This document shows positions 1-9,807 of a stretch of DNA of 64,000 nucleotides, piece by piece. Position numbers and translations under genes: made by a program. Within the stretch, counting starts at the first letter, position 1. Every line of letters begins with the position of its first letter. Source of the DNA: Flavobacterium sp. (GTDB lineage: Bacteria > Bacteroidota > Bacteroidia > Flavobacteriales > Flavobacteriaceae); NCBI GenBank assembly GCA_016721735.1, contig JADKHM010000016.1:124001-188000 (forward strand), read 5' to 3'. The notes below the pieces were generated by a model. That model was not told the origin of the DNA, ran no database searches, and saw only the letters and a list, made by a program, of their open reading frames with translations.

Positions 1-1
1 T

Positions 2-3000
2 ACAACAGGGTCAACGGCAACAAATCACACAACAGTAACTTGGACGTCAAGTGGAACAGGGACATTTGCTAATCCTAATTCCTTAACAACTTGTACCTAT
101 TCTCCTAGTGCTGCAGACATAACAGCAGGAAGTGTTACATTAACATTAACGGCTAGTAACGCAGGTTGTCCTAATGTGACATCAACCAAAACACTAACAA
201 TAAGAGGAGCTGCAACCGCAGTAGCTGGATCTAACGCTACATTTTGCTATACTTCAGGAGCTGTAAACATCACTACGGGATCGAGTGCAACAAATTATAC
301 AAGCGTAACTTGGACCTCAAACGGTACGGGAACTTTTGCCAACGCTACTTCATTAACACTTTGCACCTACACGCCAAGTGCTGCCGATATTGCAGCAGGA
401 AGCAGAACCTTTACGTTAACAGCCGTTGGAAACTCACCTTGTTCAAATGCAACTGCAACAAAAACATTAACTTTCTACGCTGCACCAACAGTTACAGGAA
501 CAACTCCTGGTTCTAGAACTGGAACAGGAACGGTATTGTTAGGTGCTACAACATCTGCAGGCACAATAAATTGGTATGCTGCTCTAACTGGTGGTTCGTC
601 AATAGGTTCTGGAACAAGTTTTACTACTCCAGTTATTTCAACAACTACAACCTATTATGCAGAAGCTGTCAATGGAACTTGTATTTCATCTCCTAGAGTT
701 GCAGTAATTGCAACAGTAAACTATAATGAGATTGATATTCAAGGAAATGCAACGTCAATTGTAAGTGGAGACACTACACCTTCACTTGCAGATTGGACCG
801 ACTTTGACTCTACAAATTCAACACGAACTTTTACCATTCGAAATATTGGTGGATCGCTTTTAACTGTTGGAGCCATTACAATTAGCGGACTAAACGCTAG
901 TGAATTTACGGTTACAACACCACCAAGCGCTACTGTGGCAATCGGTGCTACCACAACGTTCACGATAACTTTTGCGCCAACTGCCTTAGGAGTTAGAACT
1001 GCAAATATTTCGATCGCAAACAATGACTTAGACGAAAATCCATACACTTTTGATATTCAAGGATCAAGTCTTTCTCAAGAAATAGACCTTCAAGGAAATG
1101 CAACGTCGATTGTAAATGGTGATACAACGCCAACAACTGCCGACTGGACAGATTTCGGATCTGTTGCAGGAACCAGAACGTTTACAATTCGAAATACCGG
1201 TAACATCGCCTTAGCTATCGGAGCAATAACAATTTCAGGAACAAATGCGGCCGACTTTACAGTGACCACACCTCCTGCTGCATCAGTAGCCGCCTTCGGT
1301 TCAACTACCTTCACAGTAACATTCTCTCCGAGTGCTATTAACTCAAGAACAGCGACTATTACAATCGCAAATGACGACACAGACGAAAACCCATACAGTT
1401 TTGATATTCAAGGATTTGGTATTATTCCGGAAATAGATGTACAAGGAAACGCAACTTCTATTGCTGATAATGACCTAACACCAACAACAACTGATTGGAC
1501 AGATTTCAGTTCAACAGCTAGCACAAGAACATTTACTGTTTACAACAACGGAAATATTACCTTAACACTAGGTTCAGTAGCAGTTTCAGGTGCTAATGCG
1601 GGAGATTTTACTGTAACAACGCAACCAAGTGCTTCCGTTGCTGCATTTAGTAGTACAACTTTTGTTGTTACCTTCGTACCATCAGCATTAGGGCTTAGAA
1701 CAGCTACCCTTACGTTTAGTAATAACGATAGCAACGAAAATCCATACAACTTCAACATTCAGGGGACTGGTGTTACGAGAGAAATTGATGTGATGGGTAA
1801 TGGCCTTTCTATTGTAAATGGAGATGCAGTTACTTCCATTTCTGACCATACAGATTTTGGTCCTGCAGATATAAATCTTGCAACAATCACACGTGTTTTC
1901 ACCATTCTAAATACTGGATCACTTCCTTTAACGATATCTAATCCAACCATAACCGGATTCAACGCTGCTGAGTTTAGCATATCTGCTAACCCTGGTACGC
2001 TTTCAATTGGTGCAGGTTCTAGTACTACTTTCTCAGTTACTTTTAACCCTAGTGCCGTATTTACAAGAGTTGCAACGATCAACATCGTAAACAATGATAG
2101 TGACGAAAACCCTTATACTTTTGCTATTCAAGGAGCAGGTTTGCTAGATAATGATAGTGACGGAATTGATAACAATGTCGACCAAGATGACGACAATGAT
2201 GGAATTGTTGATACAATTGAATGTGGTACATGTATTAGTGACCCATTCGTAAACGGAAGTTTTGAAATGCCAGCAATTCCTGCTGCATCCTATAGAATAC
2301 TTTCTACACCATTGGTAACAGGATGGCAAACAAGTGCAGAACCTTTTATCGAAATTTGGAGTACTGGATTTAGTAGCGGAAGTGGCGGTCCTGTACCAGC
2401 TGCTGCAGGAAATCAATTTGCTGAATTAAATGCGAACGTTCCTGGTATTTTATATCAAACATTTTGCTTGAATGGTGCTGGAGGTACAATCAACTGGGCC
2501 ATTAAACACCGAGGAAGAGCAGGAACCGATACAGCCTATGTTAAATTTGGTGATAACTTAGCCAATGCAATTGCTTCTGTTCCTATCGTAACGATGGTAG
2601 ATGGAAATACTTCATGGGGCTCTTACTCTGGTACGTATACCATTCCTATTGGGCAAACAAATATTGTATTAACTTTCCAAGCGGGGCCAACAGCTTCAGG
2701 AAGTGCCTCAGTGGGTAATTTTATTGATGACGTACAGATTATCATCAACCAAAACTGTTTAGACTCTGACGGCGATACTGTAGCAGACATACGAGATGTT
2801 GATGACGATAATGACGGTATTCCAAGTATTGAAGAAGTTGGTTTGAAAGTGTATAGCAATGGTAAATCAACTATGGACAAAACAAGTCCTGCTACTTGGG
2901 CAGACGCTAATGGCAATGGGATCAACGACTATGTTGACGCGATGGTTACTGCTGGAACTTATAACGTGCCAGACACGGATGGTGATGGTATAAAAAACCA

Positions 3001-5899
3001 CTTAGATCTTGATAGCGATAACGATTCATTGTTCGATGTTGACGAATCAAATACCTTAAATGGTGATGGTGATATCAATGGTGACGGTAGAGGTGATGGC
3101 GCTGATTCAGAAGGCGACGGATTATTAGATCTATTTGATAATTCCGCTTTATTCGGAACAACAACAAGAGCTTACGCTCAGGATAGCGACTCAAATGGTA
3201 TTCCAGATTTCTTGCAATTAGATGCAAACGATGATGGTTCCAATGATATACAAACCGGACTATATGCTAGTTTTGACACGAATGGTGATGGTAAAATTGA
3301 TGGTACTGGCGATACAGATGGTGATGGAATCTTAGATATTTTTGACACGAATGACGCCCAAAGAGGTTCTCCTAGAGACCTCAACAGAAAACTGTACTTA
3401 GACTTCGACGGACGTAATGACTACGGTCAAGATGCAACAGCTTTAGGCGTATTAGCAAACGAAACGCTTATGGCTTGGGTTGATTTGAATAGCACTTTCT
3501 CTGCAACTGGAGTAGTTGCTGGACAACCTGGATTCCAATTGAGAATCAACAGCAGCAGAAATCTAGAAGCTGTCGTGAACGGATCGACTATTACTGCTTC
3601 GACTCCTGTAGCGCCATATACTAGTGCGGCATTGAGTACTTCTCAATGGTATCATGTGGGCGCTGTTTATAATGGATCAACAGTTAGATTATACCTAAAT
3701 GGTGTAATGGTTGCCAGCGGTGCCGCTGCTGGAAGTATTGCTTCCGCGGTATTAACCTTGGGTAAAAATCCAAGTGCTGCATCCAACTACTTTAAAGGAA
3801 AAATTGACGAAGTACGTGTATTCAATGTCGCTTTAACTGACGCACAATTACAAAGAATGGTGTATCAAGAAGTACAAAATACCGCTTCGCAAGTTCGTGG
3901 TACAATTGTCCCTAAAGACATCCAAACACTTCCATATGCTAATATGTTAAGAAATTATAGAATGGATGCCTATAAAGATGATATTGTAGATAATATTACA
4001 ACAGCATCTATTGATACTGGAACTGGAATGAAAATCTATAACCACAAAATCATTAAAGTACAAGAAGCGCCAATGCCTTTCGTAACAAGAACAACGGGAA
4101 CTTTTGCAACGGCAGTAAACGACGCTACAAAAGACATCCGAGGAATGGACGTTACTGACTTTGACTATTCAATCATTCAAGTGAGACATAACATTACAGA
4201 AACTGCCAATTCAATCGACTTAGCCATGTTTGTAGATCCAGGTATGACCATTACGATGAACAACGACACAAAAATCCAAAATGATTGGTATTTAAAATTA
4301 GATGGTAAAATCGACTTACAAGGAAAATCACAATTGGTACAAACTGCTAATAGTGAACTAGATGTAACGAGTGCTGGATCTATCGAAAGAGACCAACAAG
4401 GACAATCTAATGCATTCAACTATAACTACTGGTGTTCTCCTGTAGGAGCGCTAAGTACAACGGCAAATAATACAGCTTATACTGTTGCAGGCGTAATGCG
4501 TGATGGTACAAATCCAAATAGCATTCAACCCATAACTTGGACAAGCGGATATGACGGAGAAGCCACTTCACCTGTCACTTTGAGCAATTACTGGATTTTC
4601 AAGTTCCAAAACTTATCACCTCAATATGCCAACTGGGCAGCAGTAGGAGAAAACGGGTCTTTACAAGCAGCTCAAGGATATACGCTAAAAGGTACCAGTG
4701 CAGCAACACCAACACAAAACTATACTTTTGTAGGTAAGCCTAATAACGGAACCATTACAACTCCAATTGCAGCAGGTAATTTGAATCTGTGCGGAAATCC
4801 TTATCCATCTGCGCTTGATGCCGATGCATTCATTGCAGCAAATAGTGCAGTAATGACGGGAGCACTCTATTTCTGGGAACATTATAGCACCAATAATTCA
4901 CACAATTTGTTAGATTATCAAGGTGGATATGCGGCAAGAAATTTAGTAGGCGGAACGCCTCCAGTTTCTCCAGCAGGAATAAGCGGTCAAGGATCAAGCT
5001 CTAGAATTCCTAGTAGATATGTGCCAGTTGGACAAGGGTTCTTAGTTTATGCAAGCACTACTGGCGGAAACATTACTTTTAACAATAACCAACGTGGATT
5101 TATAAAAGAAACCAACGCTAGTTCTAACGTATTGTTTAGAAACCTAAACCAATCGGTTTCGGTAGTAGATAGAAATTTTGATAACAGCGAAGATGAGATT
5201 GTGGATAACAATTCATTCTCAAAAATCAGACTTGGTTTCAATTCTGTAAACGGATACCACCGTCAAATTCTATTAGGATTTATGGATAACCTAGCAACAG
5301 AAGGATTTGACCCTGGTTATGATGCGACGCAACTCGATAGTCAACCAAATGATCTTTACTTTGTCAATTCTGGATCAAACCTAGTAATCCAAGGTGTAGA
5401 TGCATTTAATGCAAGCAAAATTCTACCATTGTCTGTTAAAAATGCTACTGAAGGTAATGTAGAATTTGTCTTAGATGCAACAGAAAACTTTGATGAAAAT
5501 CAAAATGTTTATATCCATGACAATGTAACGGATGAGTACCATAACATCAAAAATGGAAACTTCCAAGTCAACTTGCCAATCGGGACATTTGACACACGTT
5601 TTTCATTGCGATTTAACAACCCAGCCCTTGGCGTAAATGATTTTGATTTAGACGAAGAAGTGACTGTGAAATTCACCAATAGTAATGACACTATTACGAT
5701 CAACAATGGCACTTTAGAAGCAACTGTTCAAACAGTACATCTATTCAATATGCTAGGACAAGAAATTCGTTCTTGGGATGTGAAAAACGCTGATCAAAAG
5801 AAAATTCAAATACCAGTAACAAATGTAAGTACAGGAACTTACATTGTAAAAGTACATACAACAAAAGGTGATTTAAGTAGAAAAATAATCATCGAATAA
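2..5899 (+). CDS. Giant T9SS type A adhesin, 5'-partial
   Basis: The reading frame is open from base 2, so the true start lies left of the window; at least 1965 codons are present. In order I see Ig-like repeats about 90 aa apart (nt 2 and 272), four choice-of-anchor-D/Hydin-like repeats beginning EID-QGNATSI (from nt 728), Asp-rich thrombospondin-3-like calcium repeats (about nt 2148-2215, 2760-2830 and 2970-3360), a LamG/concanavalin-like domain (about nt 3390-3860), and a module containing GNPYPSALDADAF (nt 4795) shared with two other adhesins here. The last 90 residues (VHLFNMLGQEI, GTYIVKVHTTKG, ending KIIIE) form a T9SS type A sorting domain. Family knowledge predicts export through the type IX system and cell-surface attachment or release. 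The ligand is unknown. Confidence 0.9.
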   Translation, partial: TTGSTATNHTTVTWTSSGTGTFANPNSLTTCTYSPSAADITAGSVTLTLTASNAGCPNVTSTKTLTIRGAATAVAGSNATFCYTSGAVNITTGSSATNYTSVTWTSNGTGTFANATSLTLCTYTPSAADIAAGSRTFTLTAVGNSPCSNATATKTLTFYAAPTVTGTTPGSRTGTGTVLLGATTSAGTINWYAALTGGSSIGSGTSFTTPVISTTTTYYAEAVNGTCISSPRVAVIATVNYNEIDIQGNATSIVSGDTTPSLADWTDFDSTNSTRTFTIRNIGGSLLTVGAITISGLNASEFTVTTPPSATVAIGATTTFTITFAPTALGVRTANISIANNDLDENPYTFDIQGSSLSQEIDLQGNATSIVNGDTTPTTADWTDFGSVAGTRTFTIRNTGNIALAIGAITISGTNAADFTVTTPPAASVAAFGSTTFTVTFSPSAINSRTATITIANDDTDENPYSFDIQGFGIIPEIDVQGNATSIADNDLTPTTTDWTDFSSTASTRTFTVYNNGNITLTLGSVAVSGANAGDFTVTTQPSASVAAFSSTTFVVTFVPSALGLRTATLTFSNNDSNENPYNFNIQGTGVTREIDVMGNGLSIVNGDAVTSISDHTDFGPADINLATITRVFTILNTGSLPLTISNPTITGFNAAEFSISANPGTLSIGAGSSTTFSVTFNPSAVFTRVATINIVNNDSDENPYTFAIQGAGLLDNDSDGIDNNVDQDDDNDGIVDTIECGTCISDPFVNGSFEMPAIPAASYRILSTPLVTGWQTSAEPFIEIWSTGFSSGSGGPVPAAAGNQFAELNANVPGILYQTFCLNGAGGTINWAIKHRGRAGTDTAYVKFGDNLANAIASVPIVTMVDGNTSWGSYSGTYTIPIGQTNIVLTFQAGPTASGSASVGNFIDDVQIIINQNCLDSDGDTVADIRDVDDDNDGIPSIEEVGLKVYSNGKSTMDKTSPATWADANGNGINDYVDAMVTAGTYNVPDTDGDGIKNHLDLDSDNDSLFDVDESNTLNGDGDINGDGRGDGADSEGDGLLDLFDNSALFGTTTRAYAQDSDSNGIPDFLQLDANDDGSNDIQTGLYASFDTNGDGKIDGTGDTDGDGILDIFDTNDAQRGSPRDLNRKLYLDFDGRNDYGQDATALGVLANETLMAWVDLNSTFSATGVVAGQPGFQLRINSSRNLEAVVNGSTITASTPVAPYTSAALSTSQWYHVGAVYNGSTVRLYLNGVMVASGAAAGSIASAVLTLGKNPSAASNYFKGKIDEVRVFNVALTDAQLQRMVYQEVQNTASQVRGTIVPKDIQTLPYANMLRNYRMDAYKDDIVDNITTASIDTGTGMKIYNHKIIKVQEAPMPFVTRTTGTFATAVNDATKDIRGMDVTDFDYSIIQVRHNITETANSIDLAMFVDPGMTITMNNDTKIQNDWYLKLDGKIDLQGKSQLVQTANSELDVTSAGSIERDQQGQSNAFNYNYWCSPVGALSTTANNTAYTVAGVMRDGTNPNSIQPITWTSGYDGEATSPVTLSNYWIFKFQNLSPQYANWAAVGENGSLQAAQGYTLKGTSAATPTQNYTFVGKPNNGTITTPIAAGNLNLCGNPYPSALDADAFIAANSAVMTGALYFWEHYSTNNSHNLLDYQGGYAARNLVGGTPPVSPAGISGQGSSSRIPSRYVPVGQGFLVYASTTGGNITFNNNQRGFIKETNASSNVLFRNLNQSVSVVDRNFDNSEDEIVDNNSFSKIRLGFNSVNGYHRQILLGFMDNLATEGFDPGYDATQLDSQPNDLYFVNSGSNLVIQGVDAFNASKILPLSVKNATEGNVEFVLDATENFDENQNVYIHDNVTDEYHNIKNGNFQVNLPIGTFDTRFSLRFNNPALGVNDFDLDEEVTVKFTNSNDTITINNGTLEATVQTVHLFNMLGQEIRSWDVKNADQKKIQIPVTNVSTGTYIVKVHTTKGDLSRKIIIE
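728..2143 (+). repeat. Four choice-of-anchor-D repeats, 351-bp period
   Basis: Repeat units start at 728, 1079, 1430 and 1781, so the three intervals are each exactly 351 nt (117 codons). Each unit opens with a version of EIDIQGNATSI, contains TRTFTI-N-G and FTVTTPPSASV, and ends near DENPYTFDIQG. The fourth unit is more diverged and slightly longer. The fixed period suggests recent duplication or repair between repeats. Confidence 0.9.
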
Positions 5900-5926
5900 T
5901 CCCCCCCTTTTTTCCCCAAATAAGGT

Positions 5927-5957
5927 AAAGGAGCTTCTTGTAATGAGAAGCTCCTTT
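5927..5957. terminator. Bidirectional intrinsic terminator
   Basis: An 11-bp perfect stem (AAAGGAGCTTC / GAAGCTCCTTT) with a 9-nt loop is followed by T on the plus strand and preceded by A. It lies between the convergent adhesin and hisS and can serve both. Confidence 0.85.
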
Positions 5958-5963
5958 TTTGTA

Positions 5964-7337
5964 TTATGCTAAAAGCAAAGTCTTTAATGTTTCAAAATCT
6001 ACCAGCTGTTGCTCCCCAGTTTGCAAATTCTTAAATCCAAACTGATTGTCCTTCATCTCTGATTCACCAACGATAACGGCATAAGGAATACTTCTCTTGT
6101 CGGCATAGCCAAATTGTTTCCCAACTTTAATAGCGTCAGGATACAGTTCTACTGTGATACCAACTTGGCGAAGTTTTTGCATCGCTTGCATGGCGTAAAA
6201 AGCCTCCGCCTCACCATAATTAATAAACAGCGCTTTGGTCGTAATTTCTATTGCTTTCGGAAATAAATTCAATTCTTCTAAAACCAAATAGATTCTATCC
6301 AAACCAAATGAAATTCCTACGCCACTCATATTATCCAATCCAAAAATACCCGTTAAGTCATCATATCTTCCACCGCCACCAATAGAACCCATCGATACGG
6401 ATTTAGGTGCCGCCACTTCAAAAATAGAACCTGTATAATAATTCAATCCACGAGCCAAGGTGACATCCAAATCCAATTCCGCACCTTTTAGTCCCAACTG
6501 CGAAACTTTCTGACAAATAAATTGCAACTCTTCAATACCTTTCATTCCTTCTTCGGAAGTAGCGAGCAATTGGCTCAATTTCGGCAATTTCTCCGCTATG
6601 GTTCCCGAAAAAGAAAATAGCGCTTCCACTTTTGAAATGGCAGCTTCTGAAATTCCTTTTTCCAACATTTCTTTCTTGACACCATCTGCTCCAATTTTGT
6701 CAAGTTTATCTAACGCAACCGTAAAGTCAATTAATTTGTCTTGTGCGCCAATAACCTCAGCAATTCCAGACAAAACTTTTCGATTATTTATTTTAATTGT
6801 AACACCAGCCAAACCTAAATCGGAGAAAACGGCATCATACAATTGTACTAATTCGACTTCCTGCCACAACGATTTTGAACCCACAACATCAGCATCGCAC
6901 TGATAAAACTCGCGAAAACGCCCTTTTTGTGGTCGATCTGCACGCCAAACGGGTTGCATTTGATAGCGCTTAAACGGAAATTCGATGTCATTTTGGTGCT
7001 GAACAACGTAACGAGCAAAAGGAACAGTCAAGTCGTAACGCAACGCTTTTTCAGAAATACTTGAAGTTAGTTTGTTACTTTCTTTGTTGACCAAGGCTTT
7101 TTCATCGGCTTTACTGAGATAGTCGCCAGAATTCAAAATTTTAAAAATCAATCGATCACCTTCTTCGCCATATTTACCCATCAAAGTCTCCGAATTTTCG
7201 AACGACGGAGTTTCAATAGGCTGAAATCCGTAATGCTCAAAATTGCGTTTGATAATCGAAAAAATATAATTTCTTTTAGACACCTCTGCAGGTGAAAAAT
7301 CTCTGGTTCCTTTAGGAATGCTAGGTTTTTGAGCCAT
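5964..7337 (-). CDS. hisS: Histidine--tRNA ligase
   Basis: Class II aminoacyl-tRNA synthetase that charges tRNA-His in the cytoplasm. The 457-aa protein has motif 2 as GRFREFYQCDA (about residues 139-149), the histidine-specific loop ARGLNYYTG (295-303), GGGRYDDLTG (321-330) and motif 3 GISFGLDRIY (341-350), followed by an anticodon-binding C-terminus. The start MAQKPSIPKGTRDF matches the family N-terminus. It is transcribed alone and converges on the adhesin, sharing its terminator. Nothing unusual is seen. Confidence 0.97.
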   Translation of the reverse strand: MAQKPSIPKGTRDFSPAEVSKRNYIFSIIKRNFEHYGFQPIETPSFENSETLMGKYGEEGDRLIFKILNSGDYLSKADEKALVNKESNKLTSSISEKALRYDLTVPFARYVVQHQNDIEFPFKRYQMQPVWRADRPQKGRFREFYQCDADVVGSKSLWQEVELVQLYDAVFSDLGLAGVTIKINNRKVLSGIAEVIGAQDKLIDFTVALDKLDKIGADGVKKEMLEKGISEAAISKVEALFSFSGTIAEKLPKLSQLLATSEEGMKGIEELQFICQKVSQLGLKGAELDLDVTLARGLNYYTGSIFEVAAPKSVSMGSIGGGGRYDDLTGIFGLDNMSGVGISFGLDRIYLVLEELNLFPKAIEITTKALFINYGEAEAFYAMQAMQKLRQVGITVELYPDAIKVGKQFGYADKRSIPYAVIVGESEMKDNQFGFKNLQTGEQQLVDFETLKTLLLA

Positions 7338-7390
7338 TTCTTAGATTATTGGATTGTTTGATGGTTTGACAGTTTGACCTTTGATTGTCG

Positions 7391-7425
7391 AACCGATAAC
7401 CGATAACCGACAACTGATAACTAAC
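7391..7425. repeat. Heptamer tandem array
   Basis: Five consecutive 7-mers are seen: AACCGAT, AACCGAT, AACCGAC, AACTGAT, AACTAAC. The array lies in the 184-bp gap between the divergent hisS and permease genes. Confidence 0.8.
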
Positions 7426-7521
7426 AACCTATTCTCTGCAAATATCCTATTTTTAAAATAAATAATCCGACTCAAAAAGAAACTTGTAACAAAAATTGTA
7501 AATTCGTGACAAACACGCATC

Positions 7522-8763
7522 ATGCTACAACTATTCAAAGAAAATGTTAGAATTGCCTTGAGTTCCATCCGAACACAACTACTTCGGACCATTTTGACGG
7601 TACTAATAATAGCCATCGGAATCACAGCATTAGTTTGCATCTTAACCGTCGTTGCAGCATTAGAAAACACCTTATCAACCGATTTTGCCTCGATGGGCTC
7701 TAACACTTTCAACATCAATCAGTATGCGTTTTCCAGCATCCGAAGACGTGGCGGAGAACGAGAAATCATAAACCCAATCATTTCCTACCCAGAAGCCACC
7801 GCATTCAAAGAAAAATACCACTTCCCTTTTACACAAACCTCTTTATCCTTTACAGCAGTTTCGAATGCTGAAGTGAAATTTGAAAACAAGAAAACAGACC
7901 CGCAAATAACCGTCGTTGGCATTGATGAACATTACGTTGTCAACTCTGGATTAGAAACCACAAAAGGCAGAAATTTTACCGGATTCGATGTTTCCAATAA
8001 TACTTATTCCTGCATTCTCGGTTCCGATTTTGAAAAAGATTTGTTCAAAGACACGAATCCAATCGACAAAGTAATTTCGATTCGTGGTGCCAAATTCAAA
8101 GTCATCGGCGTCTTAAAAGAAAAAGGTTCCACATTTGGGAACAGCCAAGACTTACGCGTCCTCATTCCCATTCAAATTGCACGATCACTGTTTAATCAAC
8201 CAAATATTGATTATAGTATTAGTGTGATGGTTGACAAGAAAGAAGTCCTTGAACAAGCCATCGATAATGCTACAGGAACAATGCGCAGAATTCGAAAATT
8301 GAGTCCCGTAAAAGACTCTAATTTTGGGATTTCTCGCTCAGATGATTTGATCAATAAGATTCTTAGCATCACCCAATATTTGGGCATCTCGGCTTGGGTC
8401 ATTGGTATCATTACCATTTTTGGCTCCTCGATTGCGCTGATGAACATCATGCTGGTTTCTGTAACGGAAAGAACGCGAGAAATCGGAGTTCGTAAAGCAT
8501 TAGGCGCTAAACGAAGTACGATTGCGATGCAGTTTTTTATTGAAACTTTAGTGATTGGTCAAATGGGAGGTGTTTTCGGAATAATACTCGGAATTTCAGC
8601 AGGATACGGCATCGCCTCTTTGCTCACATTTGATTTTGTCACGCCATGGGCGGCGATATTTTCGGCTTTCATCACCACTTTTGTTGTAGCAGTAGTTTCG
8701 GGATCTTATCCAGCAGTGAAGGCTTCAAAACTTGATCCGATTGAAGCGCTGCGCTACGAATAA
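7522..8763 (+). CDS. ABC transporter permease, MacB/FtsX type
   Basis: A 413-aa inner-membrane permease. It has an N-terminal membrane segment (about residues 20-45, ILTVLIIAIGITALVCIL), a long periplasmic MacB-PCD-like domain, then three C-terminal membrane segments (about 285-405). The FtsX-family motif TRTREIGVRKALGAKR lies just after the second membrane segment. The family usually works with a separate ATPase and an outer-membrane or adaptor protein to export peptides, lipoproteins or drugs. No ATPase gene is adjacent, so the substrate cannot be inferred. Heptamer arrays flank it on both sides. Confidence 0.9.
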   Translation: MLQLFKENVRIALSSIRTQLLRTILTVLIIAIGITALVCILTVVAALENTLSTDFASMGSNTFNINQYAFSSIRRRGGEREIINPIISYPEATAFKEKYHFPFTQTSLSFTAVSNAEVKFENKKTDPQITVVGIDEHYVVNSGLETTKGRNFTGFDVSNNTYSCILGSDFEKDLFKDTNPIDKVISIRGAKFKVIGVLKEKGSTFGNSQDLRVLIPIQIARSLFNQPNIDYSISVMVDKKEVLEQAIDNATGTMRRIRKLSPVKDSNFGISRSDDLINKILSITQYLGISAWVIGIITIFGSSIALMNIMLVSVTERTREIGVRKALGAKRSTIAMQFFIETLVIGQMGGVFGIILGISAGYGIASLLTFDFVTPWAAIFSAFITTFVVAVVSGSYPAVKASKLDPIEALRYE

Positions 8764-8803
8764 CTTTACCTTGTTAAAAACCTTAGTCCTAATTACTACT
8801 AAG

Positions 8804-8852
8804 CACTAATTACTAATTACTAATCACTAATTACTAATTACTAATCACTAAT
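8804..8852. repeat. Heptamer tandem array
   Basis: Seven uninterrupted 7-mers of the form YACTAAT (CACTAAT, TACTAAT, TACTAAT repeated) also give a 21-bp higher-order period. They fill the gap between the permease stop and the convergent prmC stop. Confidence 0.85.
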
Positions 8853-8857
8853 TCCCA

Positions 8858-9712
8858 CTAGCACTTTCTTCCACATACCATCCGATCATTACCATAAATA
8901 TCTTTCCGCAAAGTAATGTCTTCGAAACCTAAATCTTCAAGTAAGGCAACCGTTTCCTTTCCCAAATATTGATTGATTTCAAAATACAATTTCCCATTGT
9001 CTTTCAGGTTTTTTTGAGCTAATGCCGCAATTTTTCTATAGAAAAGTAACGCATCGTGATCCTCAACAAACAAAGCCAAATGCGGTTCGTGCTCCAAAAC
9101 ATTCCTTTTGATTTCCGCTTTTTCAAGGTTTCTAACATACGGCGGATTGGATACCATAATATCAAATTGCATATTTAAGTCTTCTGTTTCCAAAATATTC
9201 TGGAGTATAAAAGTCACTTCAACGCCGTTCAACAAAGCATTTTTTTTCGCGAGTTCAATGGCTTTTTCAGAAACATCAATAGCAGCAACTTGGGCTTGAG
9301 AAATATTTTTAGACAAGGATATTGCAATACAGCCACTACCCGTTCCAATATCGATAATTTTGAAATCTTTGGATCTTTGAATCTTTGAATCTGAAACAAT
9401 CCAATCGACGAGTTCTTCCGTTTCAGGTCGTGGAATTAATACATTATGATCAACTTCAAACTCCAATCCATAAAAATGAGTCCTTCCTAATAAGTATTGG
9501 ATTGGAACTTCCTGAAGCAACTGCCGCAAGAGAAAATCCCATTCGGCAAGTTGATCTTGCGTCAAAATACTGTCAGGTTGCAACGCCAAATCTATTCTTT
9601 TCATCTTCATTTTGAATTCCAAAATCAAATAAAAAAAACTCTCCGCTTCAACCGCATCATATATAGGTTGCAACTTTTCTATAAAAATCGATCGGTAATC
9701 TTTTATTCTCAT
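8858..9712 (-). CDS. prmC: Release factor glutamine methyltransferase
   Basis: N5-glutamine methyltransferase that modifies the GGQ motif of RF1/RF2. The 284-aa protein has an N-terminal helical domain ending IPRPETEELVDW, the SAM site DIGTGSGCIA (121-130) and the catalytic NPPY (189-192). The frame stays open upstream to 9874, but that extension crosses the ribD start and matches nothing in the family. I therefore take the ATG at 9712 (or the adjacent ATG at 9715). The interdomain linker (residues about 107-117) is encoded by near-octamer repeats of ATTCAAAG, an unusual low-complexity insertion. Confidence 0.93.
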   Translation of the reverse strand: MRIKDYRSIFIEKLQPIYDAVEAESFFYLILEFKMKMKRIDLALQPDSILTQDQLAEWDFLLRQLLQEVPIQYLLGRTHFYGLEFEVDHNVLIPRPETEELVDWIVSDSKIQRSKDFKIIDIGTGSGCIAISLSKNISQAQVAAIDVSEKAIELAKKNALLNGVEVTFILQNILETEDLNMQFDIMVSNPPYVRNLEKAEIKRNVLEHEPHLALFVEDHDALLFYRKIAALAQKNLKDNGKLYFEINQYLGKETVALLEDLGFEDITLRKDIYGNDRMVCGRKC

Positions 9713-9807
9713 CATCAAAATAAATATGCAATAGCGCTTTGCCAGTAAACAAATATAAGTAAATCGCAACGGTTCTAATTCTAAAAGTAAAATCCTATTT
9801 TTGTAAG

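Noticed and set aside
739..2416. Series of open frames on the minus strand under the first adhesin
   Set aside because: They mirror the repeat structure of the real gene, have no start context and encode Val/Ala-rich text expected from reading Thr/Ser/Asn codons backwards.
7341..7718. 125-codon minus-strand frame between hisS and the permease
   Set aside because: It overlaps the permease start antisense, includes the heptamer array as coding text and matches no family.
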